DNA from: Variovorax atrisoli 110B
GTDB lineage: Bacteria; Pseudomonadota; Gammaproteobacteria; Burkholderiales; Burkholderiaceae_C
Assembly: GCF_000382045.1 (NCBI RefSeq)
Contig: NZ_KB907455.1
Span: 1-64,000 of the forward strand
DNA length: 64,000 nucleotides
Direction: 5' to 3'
Made by a program: the position numbers and the translations under genes. Each line of letters opens with the position of its first letter. Position 1 is the first letter of the stretch. Shown one piece after another: positions 43,974 through 53,809 of the stretch. Under the pieces are notes generated by a model. The model did not search any database. It was not told the origin of the DNA and saw nothing but the letters and a program-made list of their open reading frames with translations.

Positions 43974-44798
43974 CTACCTTTCAGCGGCCCGCTCGGGGGC
44001 CGGCTTGTCATGCAGCGCTTCGAGGGCGCGCTGGCCGCGCCCGCCGAGAAAGTATTCGTGGATGAAGGGATGCGGATACGCGATGACCTCGCGCGCCGCG
44101 CCTGTGACGATCACCTTCTGGTCGGCCAGCACCGCGATGCGGGTGCTCAGGTCGAAGAGGGTGTCCAGGTCGTGCGTGACCATCACCACCGTGAGGCCCA
44201 GCTCGCGGTGCAGGCCGCGCAGCAGGTTGCAGAAGCTGTCGGAGGCCTCGGGGTCGAGGCCGGCCGTGGGTTCGTCCAGCAGCAGCAGCGGCGGGTCCAT
44301 GATGAGCGCGCGTGCCAGCGCCACGCGCTTGATCATGCCGCCCGAAAGATCGGCCGGGCTCTTGTTGGCGTGCTGCGGGCCCAGGCCCACCATCTGCAGC
44401 TTCACCAGCGCCGCGTGGCGGATGAGCTCGTCGGGCAGGAGCTTCAGCTCGCGCAGCGGAAAGGCGATGTTCTCCAGCACGCTGAAGGCCGAGAACAGCG
44501 CCCCGTGCTGGAACAGCATGCCCACGTTGGCCGCGCCCGAGGCGCTGAGCTCGCCGGGCTCCTGGCCCAGCACCTCGACATGGCCGCGCGTGGGTTTCTC
44601 CAGTCCGAGGATCTGGCGCAGCAGCACCGTCTTGCCCGTGCCCGATCCGCCCACCAGCGAGAGCACCTCGCCGCGGTCGATGTGCAGCTGCAGGTCGCGG
44701 TGCACCACCTGCTCGCCGTCGGGACTTTCGAACACGGTCCAAAGGCCGCGGATGTCCACCACGGTGGGGTCGGTGTCGGGGCGCACGGGCATGCTCAT
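43974..44798 (-). CDS. ABC ATP-binding protein of Mla-type lipid transporter
   Basis: This 274-residue ATPase has Walker A GGSGTGKT, a Q-loop in MLFQHGALFSAFSVLEN, signature LSGGMIKRVALARAL and Walker B LLLLDEPTAGLDPEASD. It is like MlaF. The ATG at 44798 (or 44792) follows a 163-base gap that includes repeat A10; the frame is open upstream only through the repeat. Confidence 0.92.
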   Translation of the reverse strand: MSMPVRPDTDPTVVDIRGLWTVFESPDGEQVVHRDLQLHIDRGEVLSLVGGSGTGKTVLLRQILGLEKPTRGHVEVLGQEPGELSASGAANVGMLFQHGALFSAFSVLENIAFPLRELKLLPDELIRHAALVKLQMVGLGPQHANKSPADLSGGMIKRVALARALIMDPPLLLLDEPTAGLDPEASDSFCNLLRGLHRELGLTVVMVTHDLDTLFDLSTRIAVLADQKVIVTGAAREVIAYPHPFIHEYFLGGRGQRALEALHDKPAPERAAER

Positions 44799-44861
44799 GC
44801 GGCTGATCCATTTCGCCAGCGAGGTGCGCGATCCGTGAACACCGCATGGCCGAGGCCAGGG

Positions 44862-44949
44862 ACACCGCGGAACCGGCTTTGCCGGGCCGCGGGTGTCGCC
44901 CCCGGCGAGGGGGGTGGCGAAGCGACGCGAAGTGCGCGAAGACTGGGGG
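44862..44949 (-). repeat. Stop-adjacent three-hairpin repeat, copy A10
   Basis: It starts 13 bases after the permease stop and ends 64 bases before the ATPase start. The outer arm is GACACC/GGTGTC. Confidence 0.85.
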
Positions 44950-44961
44950 AGCAGGTCATGT

Positions 44962-46128
44962 TCATGCACGGAAGCCGATGCCCTTGAAGAGCACGGCGAA
45001 CAATGCGTCGACCAGGATCACCGCGGTGATCGACGTGACGACCGACGAGGTCGTGCCGCGCCCGAGGCTCTCGGTGTTCGGCTTCACCTTCATGCCGAAG
45101 TGGCAGCCGATCAGCGCGATCAGGATGCCGAACACCGCCGACTTGGCCATCGCCAGCCACAGGTTCGAGATCGGCACCGCGCGCGGCAGGGCCGAGAGGA
45201 AGTAGGCCGGCGAGATGTCGAGCGCCGCGTCGGCAGCGAGCATGCCGCCCGCGAGCGCGGCCATCGAGGTCCACAGGCTGATCAGCGGCATCGCGATGGC
45301 CAGCGCCAGCACGCGCGGCATCACCAGGCGAAAGCCGTGCGGGATGCCCATCACCCGCATCGCGTCGAGCTCCTCGGTCACGCGCATCACGCCGATCTGC
45401 GCCGTGATGGCCGAGCCCGACCTGCCGGCGATCAGCACGGCCGCCAGCACCGGCCCCAGCTCGCGGATCAGCGAGAGCCCGAGGATGTTCACCACGAAGG
45501 TCTCGGCGCCGTACTGGCGCAGCTGCTGCGAGATCAGGTAGGCCAGCACCACGCCGATCAGCAGGCCGACCAGCGCCGTGATGTGCAGCGCCGTGGCACC
45601 GAACTGGTAGAGGTGCCCGGAGAAATCGCGCCACGGCCCGCGGTGCGGCGCGCGCGCCAGCCGGCACAGGTCGAGCGCGAGCTGTCCGACCAGCGCGGTG
45701 AAGTCGCGCACCACGTACATGAGCCGCGGCCCGTTGTGCGAGAACGCGCGGATGCGGTCGCTCAGCGTGGGCGCGGGCTCGTCGGGCGTGGCGACGGTGT
45801 GCTGCGCCACGTGATCGAGCACGGCCTTGTGCTGCGGCGACAGCTCGATGGTCGCGGGCCACTCGTGGCGCCAGTGGTCCCACAGGAGCTGCGCGCCGAT
45901 GTGGTCGAGCTGCTCGACGGGCCGGAGGTCCCAGGCGCGGTCGTCGGCGGGCGGGGCCGCCTTCAGGCTGTCGGCCAGCGCCTGCCACGCCGCCTTGGAC
46001 GACATCGCCAGCGTGGTCCACCGGCCGCTGGCCACCGTCCATTGGCGGCCGTCCTGCTCGCGCTGCGCGACGCGGGGCCACGCGCTGTCGGCGGCGGAGG
46101 CGTCGGCAGGCGATGGGGCGGGAGACAT
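44962..46128 (-). CDS. MlaE-family lipid ABC permease with N-terminal STAS-like domain
   Basis: This 388-residue protein has residues 1-130 resembling a STAS-like domain (WTTLAMSSKAAWQALADSLK ... GAQLLWDHWRHEWPATIELS), fused to an MlaE permease (about 130-388) with the RSGSAITAQIGVMRVTEELDAM and GIPHGFRLVMPRVLALAI motifs. In E. coli the STAS protein MlaB is separate; here it is fused. The ATG at 46128 is preferred to the upstream TTG. First gene of the operon; no mlaC is present. Confidence 0.88.
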   Translation of the reverse strand: MSPAPSPADASAADSAWPRVAQREQDGRQWTVASGRWTTLAMSSKAAWQALADSLKAAPPADDRAWDLRPVEQLDHIGAQLLWDHWRHEWPATIELSPQHKAVLDHVAQHTVATPDEPAPTLSDRIRAFSHNGPRLMYVVRDFTALVGQLALDLCRLARAPHRGPWRDFSGHLYQFGATALHITALVGLLIGVVLAYLISQQLRQYGAETFVVNILGLSLIRELGPVLAAVLIAGRSGSAITAQIGVMRVTEELDAMRVMGIPHGFRLVMPRVLALAIAMPLISLWTSMAALAGGMLAADAALDISPAYFLSALPRAVPISNLWLAMAKSAVFGILIALIGCHFGMKVKPNTESLGRGTTSSVVTSITAVILVDALFAVLFKGIGFRA

Positions 46129-46272
46129 GGCGGGATGAAGAATGAGGCGGGTGAGCGGAAAAGTTAACAAAACCCGGGCCGGGTGCGCGCATCGTAACCG
46201 CGTGCATCCGAGGTCAAGGTACGCCAGACCCTTCGTTCGCGTAGGGCACCACGCCGTTTCTTCATGTTTCCT

Positions 46273-47202
46273 TCAGGGTGCGAAGCCATCGGACAGGGCT
46301 TCGCGCAGCCAGGCCACGAAGGCCGTCACCGCCTGAGGCACGTGCGTGGCGTAGGGCCGTATGGCGTACAGGCGCTCGCCGAAGGCGCCCACCGAACGCC
46401 ACTGCGGCAGCACCTGCTGTAGCTTGCCCGACTGCAGCGCCGACTGCGCGCTGAAGTCGGGCACCAGTGCGATGCCCAGGCCGCTGAGCGCCGCGTCGCG
46501 CAGCGCCTCGCTGTTGTTGGCCACCAGCGGACCCGAGACCGGCACCGTGATGCGCGGCGCCGAGGACCTGGTCTCGAAGTGCCAGGTCGGCGTTTCCTGC
46601 GCGCGCGGGTAGTGCAGGCAGTCGTGGCCGGCCAGGGCCTGGGGCTCGCGCGGCGTGCCGCGGCGGCGCAGGTAGGCGCGGCTGGCCACCAGCACCGAGC
46701 GGGTCTCGCACAGCGTCCAGGCCACGTGCGTGTCGGGCGGGGCGGCGGTGTGGCGGATGGCGAGGTCGAAGCCCTCCATCGCGAGCGAGCTGAGCCGGTC
46801 GGACAGGTCGAGCTCGATGCGCACCTCGGGCTGCGCGCGCAGGAAATCGGCCAGCCTGGGCACCAGCTGCTGGCGCGCGAAGGCCACAGGTGCCGTCACC
46901 CGCACCAGCCCGCGCGGCACACCCGCGAGGTCGCGCACGCCGGCGAAGCTGTGGGCGATCTGCTCGAAGGGGCCGCGCATGTCGTCCACCAGCCGCTGGC
47001 CGGCCTCGGTGAGCCGCACGCTGCGCGTGGTGCGCTGCACCAATGGCGCGCCGGCCGCGCGCTCGAGCTCGGCGATGCGCTGGCTCATGGCCGCCTTGCT
47101 CACGCCCAGGCGCAGCGCGGCGGCGGTGAAGCTGCCCTGCTGCGCCAGCACGGTGAGCCAGTGCAGGTGGGTCCAGAGCGACTCGATATTTTGGGGTTTC
47201 AT
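46273..47202 (-). CDS. LysR-family transcriptional regulator
   Basis: This 309-residue regulator has an N-terminal helix-turn-helix (HWLTVLAQQGSFTAAALRLG then KAAMSQRIAELERAAGAPLV) and an effector domain (RVTAPVAFARQQLVPRLADF). The start at 47202 is chosen because earlier in-frame ATGs (47220 and 47238) lie in or beyond a perfect inverted repeat that looks like its operator. It is divergent from mmsA. Confidence 0.88.
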   Translation of the reverse strand: MKPQNIESLWTHLHWLTVLAQQGSFTAAALRLGVSKAAMSQRIAELERAAGAPLVQRTTRSVRLTEAGQRLVDDMRGPFEQIAHSFAGVRDLAGVPRGLVRVTAPVAFARQQLVPRLADFLRAQPEVRIELDLSDRLSSLAMEGFDLAIRHTAAPPDTHVAWTLCETRSVLVASRAYLRRRGTPREPQALAGHDCLHYPRAQETPTWHFETRSSAPRITVPVSGPLVANNSEALRDAALSGLGIALVPDFSAQSALQSGKLQQVLPQWRSVGAFGERLYAIRPYATHVPQAVTAFVAWLREALSDGFAP

Positions 47203-47208
47203 GCCTGC

Positions 47209-47230
47209 ATTGTTCGCCATTGCGAACAAT
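47209..47230. promoter_or_regulatory. Perfect 9-bp inverted repeat, likely LysR operator
   Basis: ATTGTTCGC (47209-47217), CATT spacer, GCGAACAAT (47222-47230). It contains the T-N11-A pattern (T47214, A47226). It lies between the LysR start and mmsA, 92 bases before mmsA. Confidence 0.65.
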
Positions 47231-47322
47231 AAGTTCAAGCATCGTGACTAGGCGAGGAACAACGCGCTGCCTAAACTGGCCGCATTCTTCCTCCGGACAC
47301 AGCCTCCATCAGGGTTCTCCCC

Positions 47323-48831
<1,509 letters not shown>

Positions 48832-48835
48832 GTCC

Positions 48836-48919
48836 ACCCCCGACTCTCGCGCACTTCGTGTCGCTCGCATCCCCCCTCGAGGGGCGCTCCCTGCGGCCCG
48901 GCGGAGCCGGTTCCGCGGG
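48836..48919 (+). repeat. Stop-adjacent three-hairpin repeat, copy A11
   Basis: It starts 5 bases after the mmsA stop and ends 81 bases before the next start. The outer arm is GCTCCC/GGGAGC, unlike other copies on both sides yet perfectly paired. Confidence 0.85.
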
Positions 48920-48999
48920 AGCACTGGTACTGACGGATAACTGGCAACGGTGCACTGGGCGCCGTATGCAGACAAGAACGGGCAGAAGGAGACAACCAC

Positions 49000-50628
49000 T
49001 TGAGCGAGACCACCTTCGACTATGTCGTCATCGGCGCCGGCACCGCCGGCTCGCTCATGGCGAACCGCCTGAGCGCCGACAAGAACCGGCGCGTGCTGCT
49101 CATCGAGGCGGGCCGCAAGGACGACTACCACTGGATCCACATCCCGGTCGGGTATCTCTACTGCATCGGCAACCCGCGCACCGACTGGCTCTACAGCACC
49201 GAGCCCGACGCGGGCCTCAACGGCCGGGTGCTGCGCTATCCGCGCGGCAAGACGCTGGGTGGCTGCTCCAGCATCAACGGCATGATCTACATGCGCGGCC
49301 AGTCGCGCGACTACGAGCACTGGGCCGACCTCACCGGCGACGACGGCTGGCGCTGGCAGAACGTGCTGCCGGCCTTCAAGAAGCACGAAGACCACTACCT
49401 GGGCGCCGACGAGATGCATGGCGCGGGGGGCGAGTGGCGCGTCGAGAAGCAGCGCCTGCGCTGGGACATCCTCGACGCCTTCGCCGCGGCCGCGGAGCAG
49501 GCCGGCGTGCCGCACTCCACCGACTTCAACCGCGGCAACAACGAGGGCGTGGGCTACTTCCAGGTCAACCAGAAGAACGGCTGGCGCTGGAACACCGCTA
49601 AGGCCTTCCTGCGCCCGACCTGCTACGGCAGGCCCAACTTCGAGCTCTGGACCGGCGCGCAGGTCTCGCGCCTGCTCTTCGAGACGCAGCCCGACGGCAC
49701 GCGCCGGTGCACCGGCGCCGAGGTGTGGAACGGCAGCGAGAAGGTCACGGTGCGCGCCACGCGCGAGGTGGTGCTGAGCGCCGGCGCCATCGGCTCGCCG
49801 CAGATCCTGCAGCTCTCGGGCGTGGGCCCTTCCGAGCTGCTGAGGCAGCACGGCATCGAGGTGGTGCTCGACGCGCCCGGCGTGGGCGCCAACCTGCAGG
49901 ACCATCTGCAGATCCGCGCCGTCTACAAGATCGCGGGCGCACCCACCCTCAACGTGATGGCCTCGTCGATGATCGGCAAGGCGAAGATCGGCCTCGAATA
50001 CGTGCTCAAGCGCAGCGGTCCGATGAGCATGGCGCCCTCGCAGCTCGGCGCCTTCACGCGCAGTTCGCCCGATCGCGAATGGCCCAACCTGCAGTACCAC
50101 GTGCAGCCGCTGTCGCTCGACGCCTTCGGCGATCCGCTGCACAGCTTTCCGGCCTTCACCGCTAGCGTGTGCAACCTCAACCCGACGAGCCGGGGCTCGG
50201 TGCGCATCCGCAGCAACCGCTTCGAGGACGCCCCGGCCATCGCGCCCAACTACCTGAGCACCGACGAAGACCGCAAGGTGGCGGCCGAGTCGCTGCGCGT
50301 CACGCGCCGCATCGCGCAGCAGCCCGCGCTCGCCAAGTACAAGCCCGAGGAATGGAAGCCCGGCGTGCAGTACCAGACCGACGAAGACCTGGCGCGCCTG
50401 GCCGGCGACATCGCCACCACCATCTTCCATCCGGTGGGCACCACCAAGATGGGCGCCGACAACGACCCGGCGGCGGTGCTCGATTCGCGCCTGCGCGTGC
50501 GCGGCGTGCAGGGCCTGCGCGTGGTGGATGCGGGCGCGATGCCCACCATCACCAGCGGCAACACCAACAGCCCGACGCTCATGATGGCCGAGAAGGCCGC
50601 CGGCTGGATCGTCGAGGACAACCGCTGA
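49000..50628 (+). CDS. GMC-family oxidoreductase (choline dehydrogenase-like)
   Basis: This 542-residue FAD enzyme has GAGTAGSLMANRLS at the N-terminus, the GMC signature YPRGKTLGGCSSINGMIYMRG, the second signature GAIGSPQILQLSGVGP, and the active-site His in TIFHPVGTTKMG. The start is TTG at 49000, backed by a strong AAGGAG ribosome site. It probably oxidises an alcohol whose aldehyde feeds the upstream mmsA route; the substrate is not known. Confidence 0.9.
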   Translation: MSETTFDYVVIGAGTAGSLMANRLSADKNRRVLLIEAGRKDDYHWIHIPVGYLYCIGNPRTDWLYSTEPDAGLNGRVLRYPRGKTLGGCSSINGMIYMRGQSRDYEHWADLTGDDGWRWQNVLPAFKKHEDHYLGADEMHGAGGEWRVEKQRLRWDILDAFAAAAEQAGVPHSTDFNRGNNEGVGYFQVNQKNGWRWNTAKAFLRPTCYGRPNFELWTGAQVSRLLFETQPDGTRRCTGAEVWNGSEKVTVRATREVVLSAGAIGSPQILQLSGVGPSELLRQHGIEVVLDAPGVGANLQDHLQIRAVYKIAGAPTLNVMASSMIGKAKIGLEYVLKRSGPMSMAPSQLGAFTRSSPDREWPNLQYHVQPLSLDAFGDPLHSFPAFTASVCNLNPTSRGSVRIRSNRFEDAPAIAPNYLSTDEDRKVAAESLRVTRRIAQQPALAKYKPEEWKPGVQYQTDEDLARLAGDIATTIFHPVGTTKMGADNDPAAVLDSRLRVRGVQGLRVVDAGAMPTITSGNTNSPTLMMAEKAAGWIVEDNR

Positions 50629-50634
50629 GCGGCT

Positions 50635-51309
50635 TCAGCGACGCGGTGCTGCGGGCGGCTTGTCCGCCATCGCGCGGCGGCGCGCGGCCGGGGCATTGCC
50701 CGCCATGCGCGCCTTCGCGCCTTCCAGCATGAGGTCGACGCCGATCTCGAACAGCGCGTCGGGCCCGGCCTTGCGGTAGTTGGCGAAGGCCTCGGCCAGC
50801 AGCGGGCGCGAGGCCGCGGCGGCGTCGAGCGCCTGCTGCTGCTCGGCCGCGTCGGGCGGCGTCGCCTGCTGTTCCAGCACGCAGCCCACGGTGTAGCGGC
50901 CCAGGGCGATCAGCAGCGTCATCGCCTGCGGCGCGGGCAGGCCCAGGCGGACCACGGAGGCGAGCTGCGCCTCGACCATGTCGAGGTCGGCCGGATCGGG
51001 CTCCGAGCCCGCATGCAGCCGCGCGCCGTCGCGCCGCGCCAGCAGCGCACGGCGGAAGCTGCGTGCGTTCTCGCGCAGGAAGGCGTCCCAGGTCTCGCCG
51101 GGCTCCGGCAGCTTGCGCTCGTGGGTGCGGCGCAGGATCTCGCCGTTCATCGCATCGAGCAGCGCACGCTTGTTCTTGAAGTGCCAGTACAGCGCGGGCT
51201 GCTGCACGCCGAGCCGCTCGGCCAGGAGCCGCGTGCTGAGCTTGTCCATTCCCACCTCGTCGAGCAGCGTGAGGGCTGTCTCGAGGATCACTTCGCGGTC
51301 CAGTTTCAT
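50635..51309 (-). CDS. TetR-family repressor with tetracycline-repressor C-terminal domain
   Basis: This 224-residue protein has a helix-turn-helix (ILETALTLLDEVGMDKLSTR; RLGVQQPALYWHFKNKRALLDAM) that follows TetR closely, and a TetR_C-like ligand domain. It is divergent from a TetA-like MFS gene, and the gap holds two tet-operator-like boxes. The start at 51309 (MKLDREVILETAL) matches the usual TetR start. The inducer may not be tetracycline. Confidence 0.88.
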   Translation of the reverse strand: MKLDREVILETALTLLDEVGMDKLSTRLLAERLGVQQPALYWHFKNKRALLDAMNGEILRRTHERKLPEPGETWDAFLRENARSFRRALLARRDGARLHAGSEPDPADLDMVEAQLASVVRLGLPAPQAMTLLIALGRYTVGCVLEQQATPPDAAEQQQALDAAAASRPLLAEAFANYRKAGPDALFEIGVDLMLEGAKARMAGNAPAARRRAMADKPPAAPRR

Positions 51310-51373
51310 TCTTCCGATGTGCGTGCGTGCGTGTGCCGATGTCGATCGGGGAGGGTAATTCACGCCCAGGAAT

Positions 51374-51403
51374 TTATCGCTGATAATTCCTTATCGATGA
51401 TAA
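51374..51403. promoter_or_regulatory. Two tet-operator-like boxes (TTATC-N3-GATAA)
   Basis: TTATCGCTGATAA (51374-51386) and TTATCGATGATAA (51391-51403) are 13-bp palindromes 17 bases apart. Both contain TATC-N3-GATA, the core of tetO. The ATG of the MFS gene (51397) is inside the second box, so repressor binding would block both RNA polymerase and the start. Confidence 0.7.
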
Positions 51404-52614
51404 ATTCAGACGCACTTCCAAACCCCCTCGCGAGCGGCCGCCATGCGCAGGCCGTGATCCTCGCGATCGTCACGCTCGACGCGATCGGCATCAGCCTGGT
51501 CATGCCGATCGTGCCCAGCCTGCTGCGCGAAGTCGGCCACACGGGCGACCTCGGCTGGCGCTTCGGCGCATTCCTCTCGCTCTACGCGCTGATGCAGTTC
51601 CTCTGCGCGCCGGTGCTCGGTGCGCTCAGCGACCGCTTCGGCCGCCGTCCGGTGCTGCTGGTCTCGGTGGCGGGTGCGGCCGTCGACGCGCTCTTCATGG
51701 CCTTCGCGCCCTCGCTGTGGATGCTGTTCGTGGGCCGCGCGATCGCCGGCATGACGGGCGCGAACATGGCGGTGGCCTCGGCAGCCATCGCCGACCTCAC
51801 GCCCGAGAACCAGCGCGCGCGCCGGTTCGGCCGCATGGGCGCGTGCTTCGGCATCGGCTTCATCGCAGGGCCGGCGCTCGGCGGCGTGCTCGGCGACCAC
51901 GGCGTGCGGCTGCCGTTCATCGCCGCCGCCGTGCTCAACGGACTGACCTTCCTCGCGGCCCTGCTGCTGCTGCGCGAGTCGCGCCCCGCGAAGCTCGCCA
52001 CGCAGCCCTTCGACCGAGGCGTGCTGCATCCGCTCGCGCCGCTGCGCTGGGCGAAGAGCTTTCCCGCGCTGCTGCCCATCCTCGGCGTGTTCACGGTGCT
52101 GATGCTGGTGGGCGAGGTCGCCGGCACGACCTGGGTGCTCTACGGCGAAGACAAGTTCGCGTGGAACGGCACCATGGTCGGCGTCTCGCTCGCGGTCTTC
52201 GGCCTGATCCAGGCGCTGATGCAGGGCTTCGTGGCGGGGCCGCTGGTCGAGCGCTGGGGCGAGCGCGCGGCCATCGCCATCGGCACCGCGGCCGACTGCA
52301 CCGCCTATGCGCTGCTGGCCTTCGCCACGCAGGGCTGGATGGCGCTCGCGCTGCTGCCGCTGCTGTGCACGGGCGGCATCGGCGCGCCCGCGCTGCAGTC
52401 GATGCTCTCGGCCCGCGTGGGCGAGGCCGAGCAGGGACGGCTGCAGGGCGTGCTCGCGAGCCTGTCGAGCCTGGCCTCGGTGTTCGGACCGCTGCTCATC
52501 AGCCAGCTCTACTTCGCCTTCCGCCTGCGCTTTCCCGGCATCGCGTGGCTGGCGGGCGCGGTGGTCTACCTGTTGTGCATGCCGGTGCTGCTGCGCAAGG
52601 CTCCCAGGACCTAG
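51397..52614 (+). CDS. TetA-like MFS drug efflux pump
   Basis: This 405-residue protein has 12 hydrophobic segments. It carries the TetA-type opening (LAIVTLDAIGISLVMPIVPS), the MFS motif GALSDRFGRRPVLL and GFIAGPALGGVLGD. The first 20 residues are an extra tail compared with TetA. No ribosome site is visible before the ATG, which lies in an operator box; a GTG near 51453 would give a TetA-like start but also lacks one. Substrate may be a tetracycline or another drug. Confidence 0.88.
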   Translation: MINSDALPNPLASGRHAQAVILAIVTLDAIGISLVMPIVPSLLREVGHTGDLGWRFGAFLSLYALMQFLCAPVLGALSDRFGRRPVLLVSVAGAAVDALFMAFAPSLWMLFVGRAIAGMTGANMAVASAAIADLTPENQRARRFGRMGACFGIGFIAGPALGGVLGDHGVRLPFIAAAVLNGLTFLAALLLLRESRPAKLATQPFDRGVLHPLAPLRWAKSFPALLPILGVFTVLMLVGEVAGTTWVLYGEDKFAWNGTMVGVSLAVFGLIQALMQGFVAGPLVERWGERAAIAIGTAADCTAYALLAFATQGWMALALLPLLCTGGIGAPALQSMLSARVGEAEQGRLQGVLASLSSLASVFGPLLISQLYFAFRLRFPGIAWLAGAVVYLLCMPVLLRKAPRT

Positions 52615-52643
52615 CTTGGCTTTGACCTCGGTCTGATGCCGGA

Positions 52644-52732
52644 AACACCGAGGAACCGGCTTCGCCGGGGCCTGCGGTGTTGCCCCCGGAAGGGGGTTGG
52701 CGAAGCGACACGAAGTGCGCGCAGCCTGGGGG
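52644..52732 (-). repeat. Stop-adjacent three-hairpin repeat, copy A12
   Basis: It lies 7 bases after the stop of the minus-strand binding-protein gene, in the convergent gap with the MFS gene. The middle arm is AGG/CCT where other copies have CGG/CCG. Confidence 0.85.
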
Positions 52733-52738
52733 CGAGCC

Positions 52739-53788
52739 TTATTTCTCGATGGTCTTGTTCCAGCGCGCGTTCCATGCAGGGCGGTTTGCGTTGATGCTTT
52801 CCCAGTCGATGGTCACCGCGGTCTTCATCCACTTGTTGATGTCGGCCACCTGCGCCACGCCGTCGCCCACCACCGGCGCCTTCGGGTTGGTCGGGATCTG
52901 CGCGCCGTACTGCAGCACGTTGGCCTGCGCCAGCGGGCTCAGCAGGAACTCGGCGAGCTTCTGCGAGAGCTCGGGCTCGGTGTTGTTGGCGATCACGCAT
53001 TGGCCGACCATGAGCACCACCGCGCCTTCCTTGGGCGGCGCGTACTCGACCGGGATGCCCTTGCTCTTCATCGCGGCCACGGCCGTGGGCGTGAGCGGGA
53101 AGATCGCCGCCTCGCCGGTCTGCACCATCTCCGAGAGCTTGGCCGAGCTCGGGATGTACTCCAGCACGTTCGGCCCGATGGTGGTGGGCCAGGCCTTGAA
53201 GCCGGGCTCCACGTTCTTGTCGTTGCCGCCCTGGATGCGGTTGAACATCAGGAAGCCGTGCAGCCCGAAGGAGGACGACGACACCGACTGGAACACCACC
53301 TTGCCCTTGTACTTCGGGTCGGCCAGGTCCATCCACGAGGTGGGCGGCGCCCAGCCCTTCTCCTTGAACATCTTCGCGTTGTAGGCCAGGCCCGTCATGC
53401 CCAGGCTCACGCCGCTGGCCATGTCGTCCTTGAAGCGCGCGGCCGGGTAGATCTCTCCGAGCGACTGGCTGGGCTTCTGCTTCTGGCACAGGCCCATGCC
53501 GATGGCGCGCACCATCACGCCGTCGTCGAGGAACATCACGTGCATCTGCGGCTTGTCCTTGTTGGCCTGCGCCTTGGCGAGGATGTCGGACGAGGTGCCC
53601 GGCACCACCACCACCTTCGCGCCGTAGGCCTTCTCGAAGGCCGGGAAGACGTACTGCGTGTACGCCTTCTCCATCGTGCCGCCGTTCATGCCGATGTAGA
53701 GGGTCTTGGTCTGTGCACCGGCGATGCCGGCGGCCGCGAGCAGCGCGGCCAGCAGCGGAAGGGTTCTGATCGAGGACTTCTGGGACAT
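52739..53788 (-). CDS. Polyamine/opine-type ABC substrate-binding protein
   Basis: This 349-residue periplasmic protein has a signal (IRTLPLLAALLAAAGIAGA) and a PotD/IdiA-like SBP fold (TLYIGMNGGTMEKAYTQYVF; SLGMTGLAYNAKMF). The ATG at 53788 has a GGAGA ribosome site; the in-frame ATG at 53803 does not. It is the last gene of the importer/oxidase operon. The ligand is likely an amine- or imino-acid handled by the three-subunit oxidase encoded upstream. Confidence 0.88.
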   Translation of the reverse strand: MSQKSSIRTLPLLAALLAAAGIAGAQTKTLYIGMNGGTMEKAYTQYVFPAFEKAYGAKVVVVPGTSSDILAKAQANKDKPQMHVMFLDDGVMVRAIGMGLCQKQKPSQSLGEIYPAARFKDDMASGVSLGMTGLAYNAKMFKEKGWAPPTSWMDLADPKYKGKVVFQSVSSSSFGLHGFLMFNRIQGGNDKNVEPGFKAWPTTIGPNVLEYIPSSAKLSEMVQTGEAAIFPLTPTAVAAMKSKGIPVEYAPPKEGAVVLMVGQCVIANNTEPELSQKLAEFLLSPLAQANVLQYGAQIPTNPKAPVVGDGVAQVADINKWMKTAVTIDWESINANRPAWNARWNKTIEK

Positions 53789-53809
53789 GGCGATGCTCTC
53801 CATTCAGGT

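Noticed and set aside
46129..46170. TTG start at 46170 for the MlaE permease
   Set aside because: ATG 46128 gives the usual protein; no ribosome site supports the TTG.
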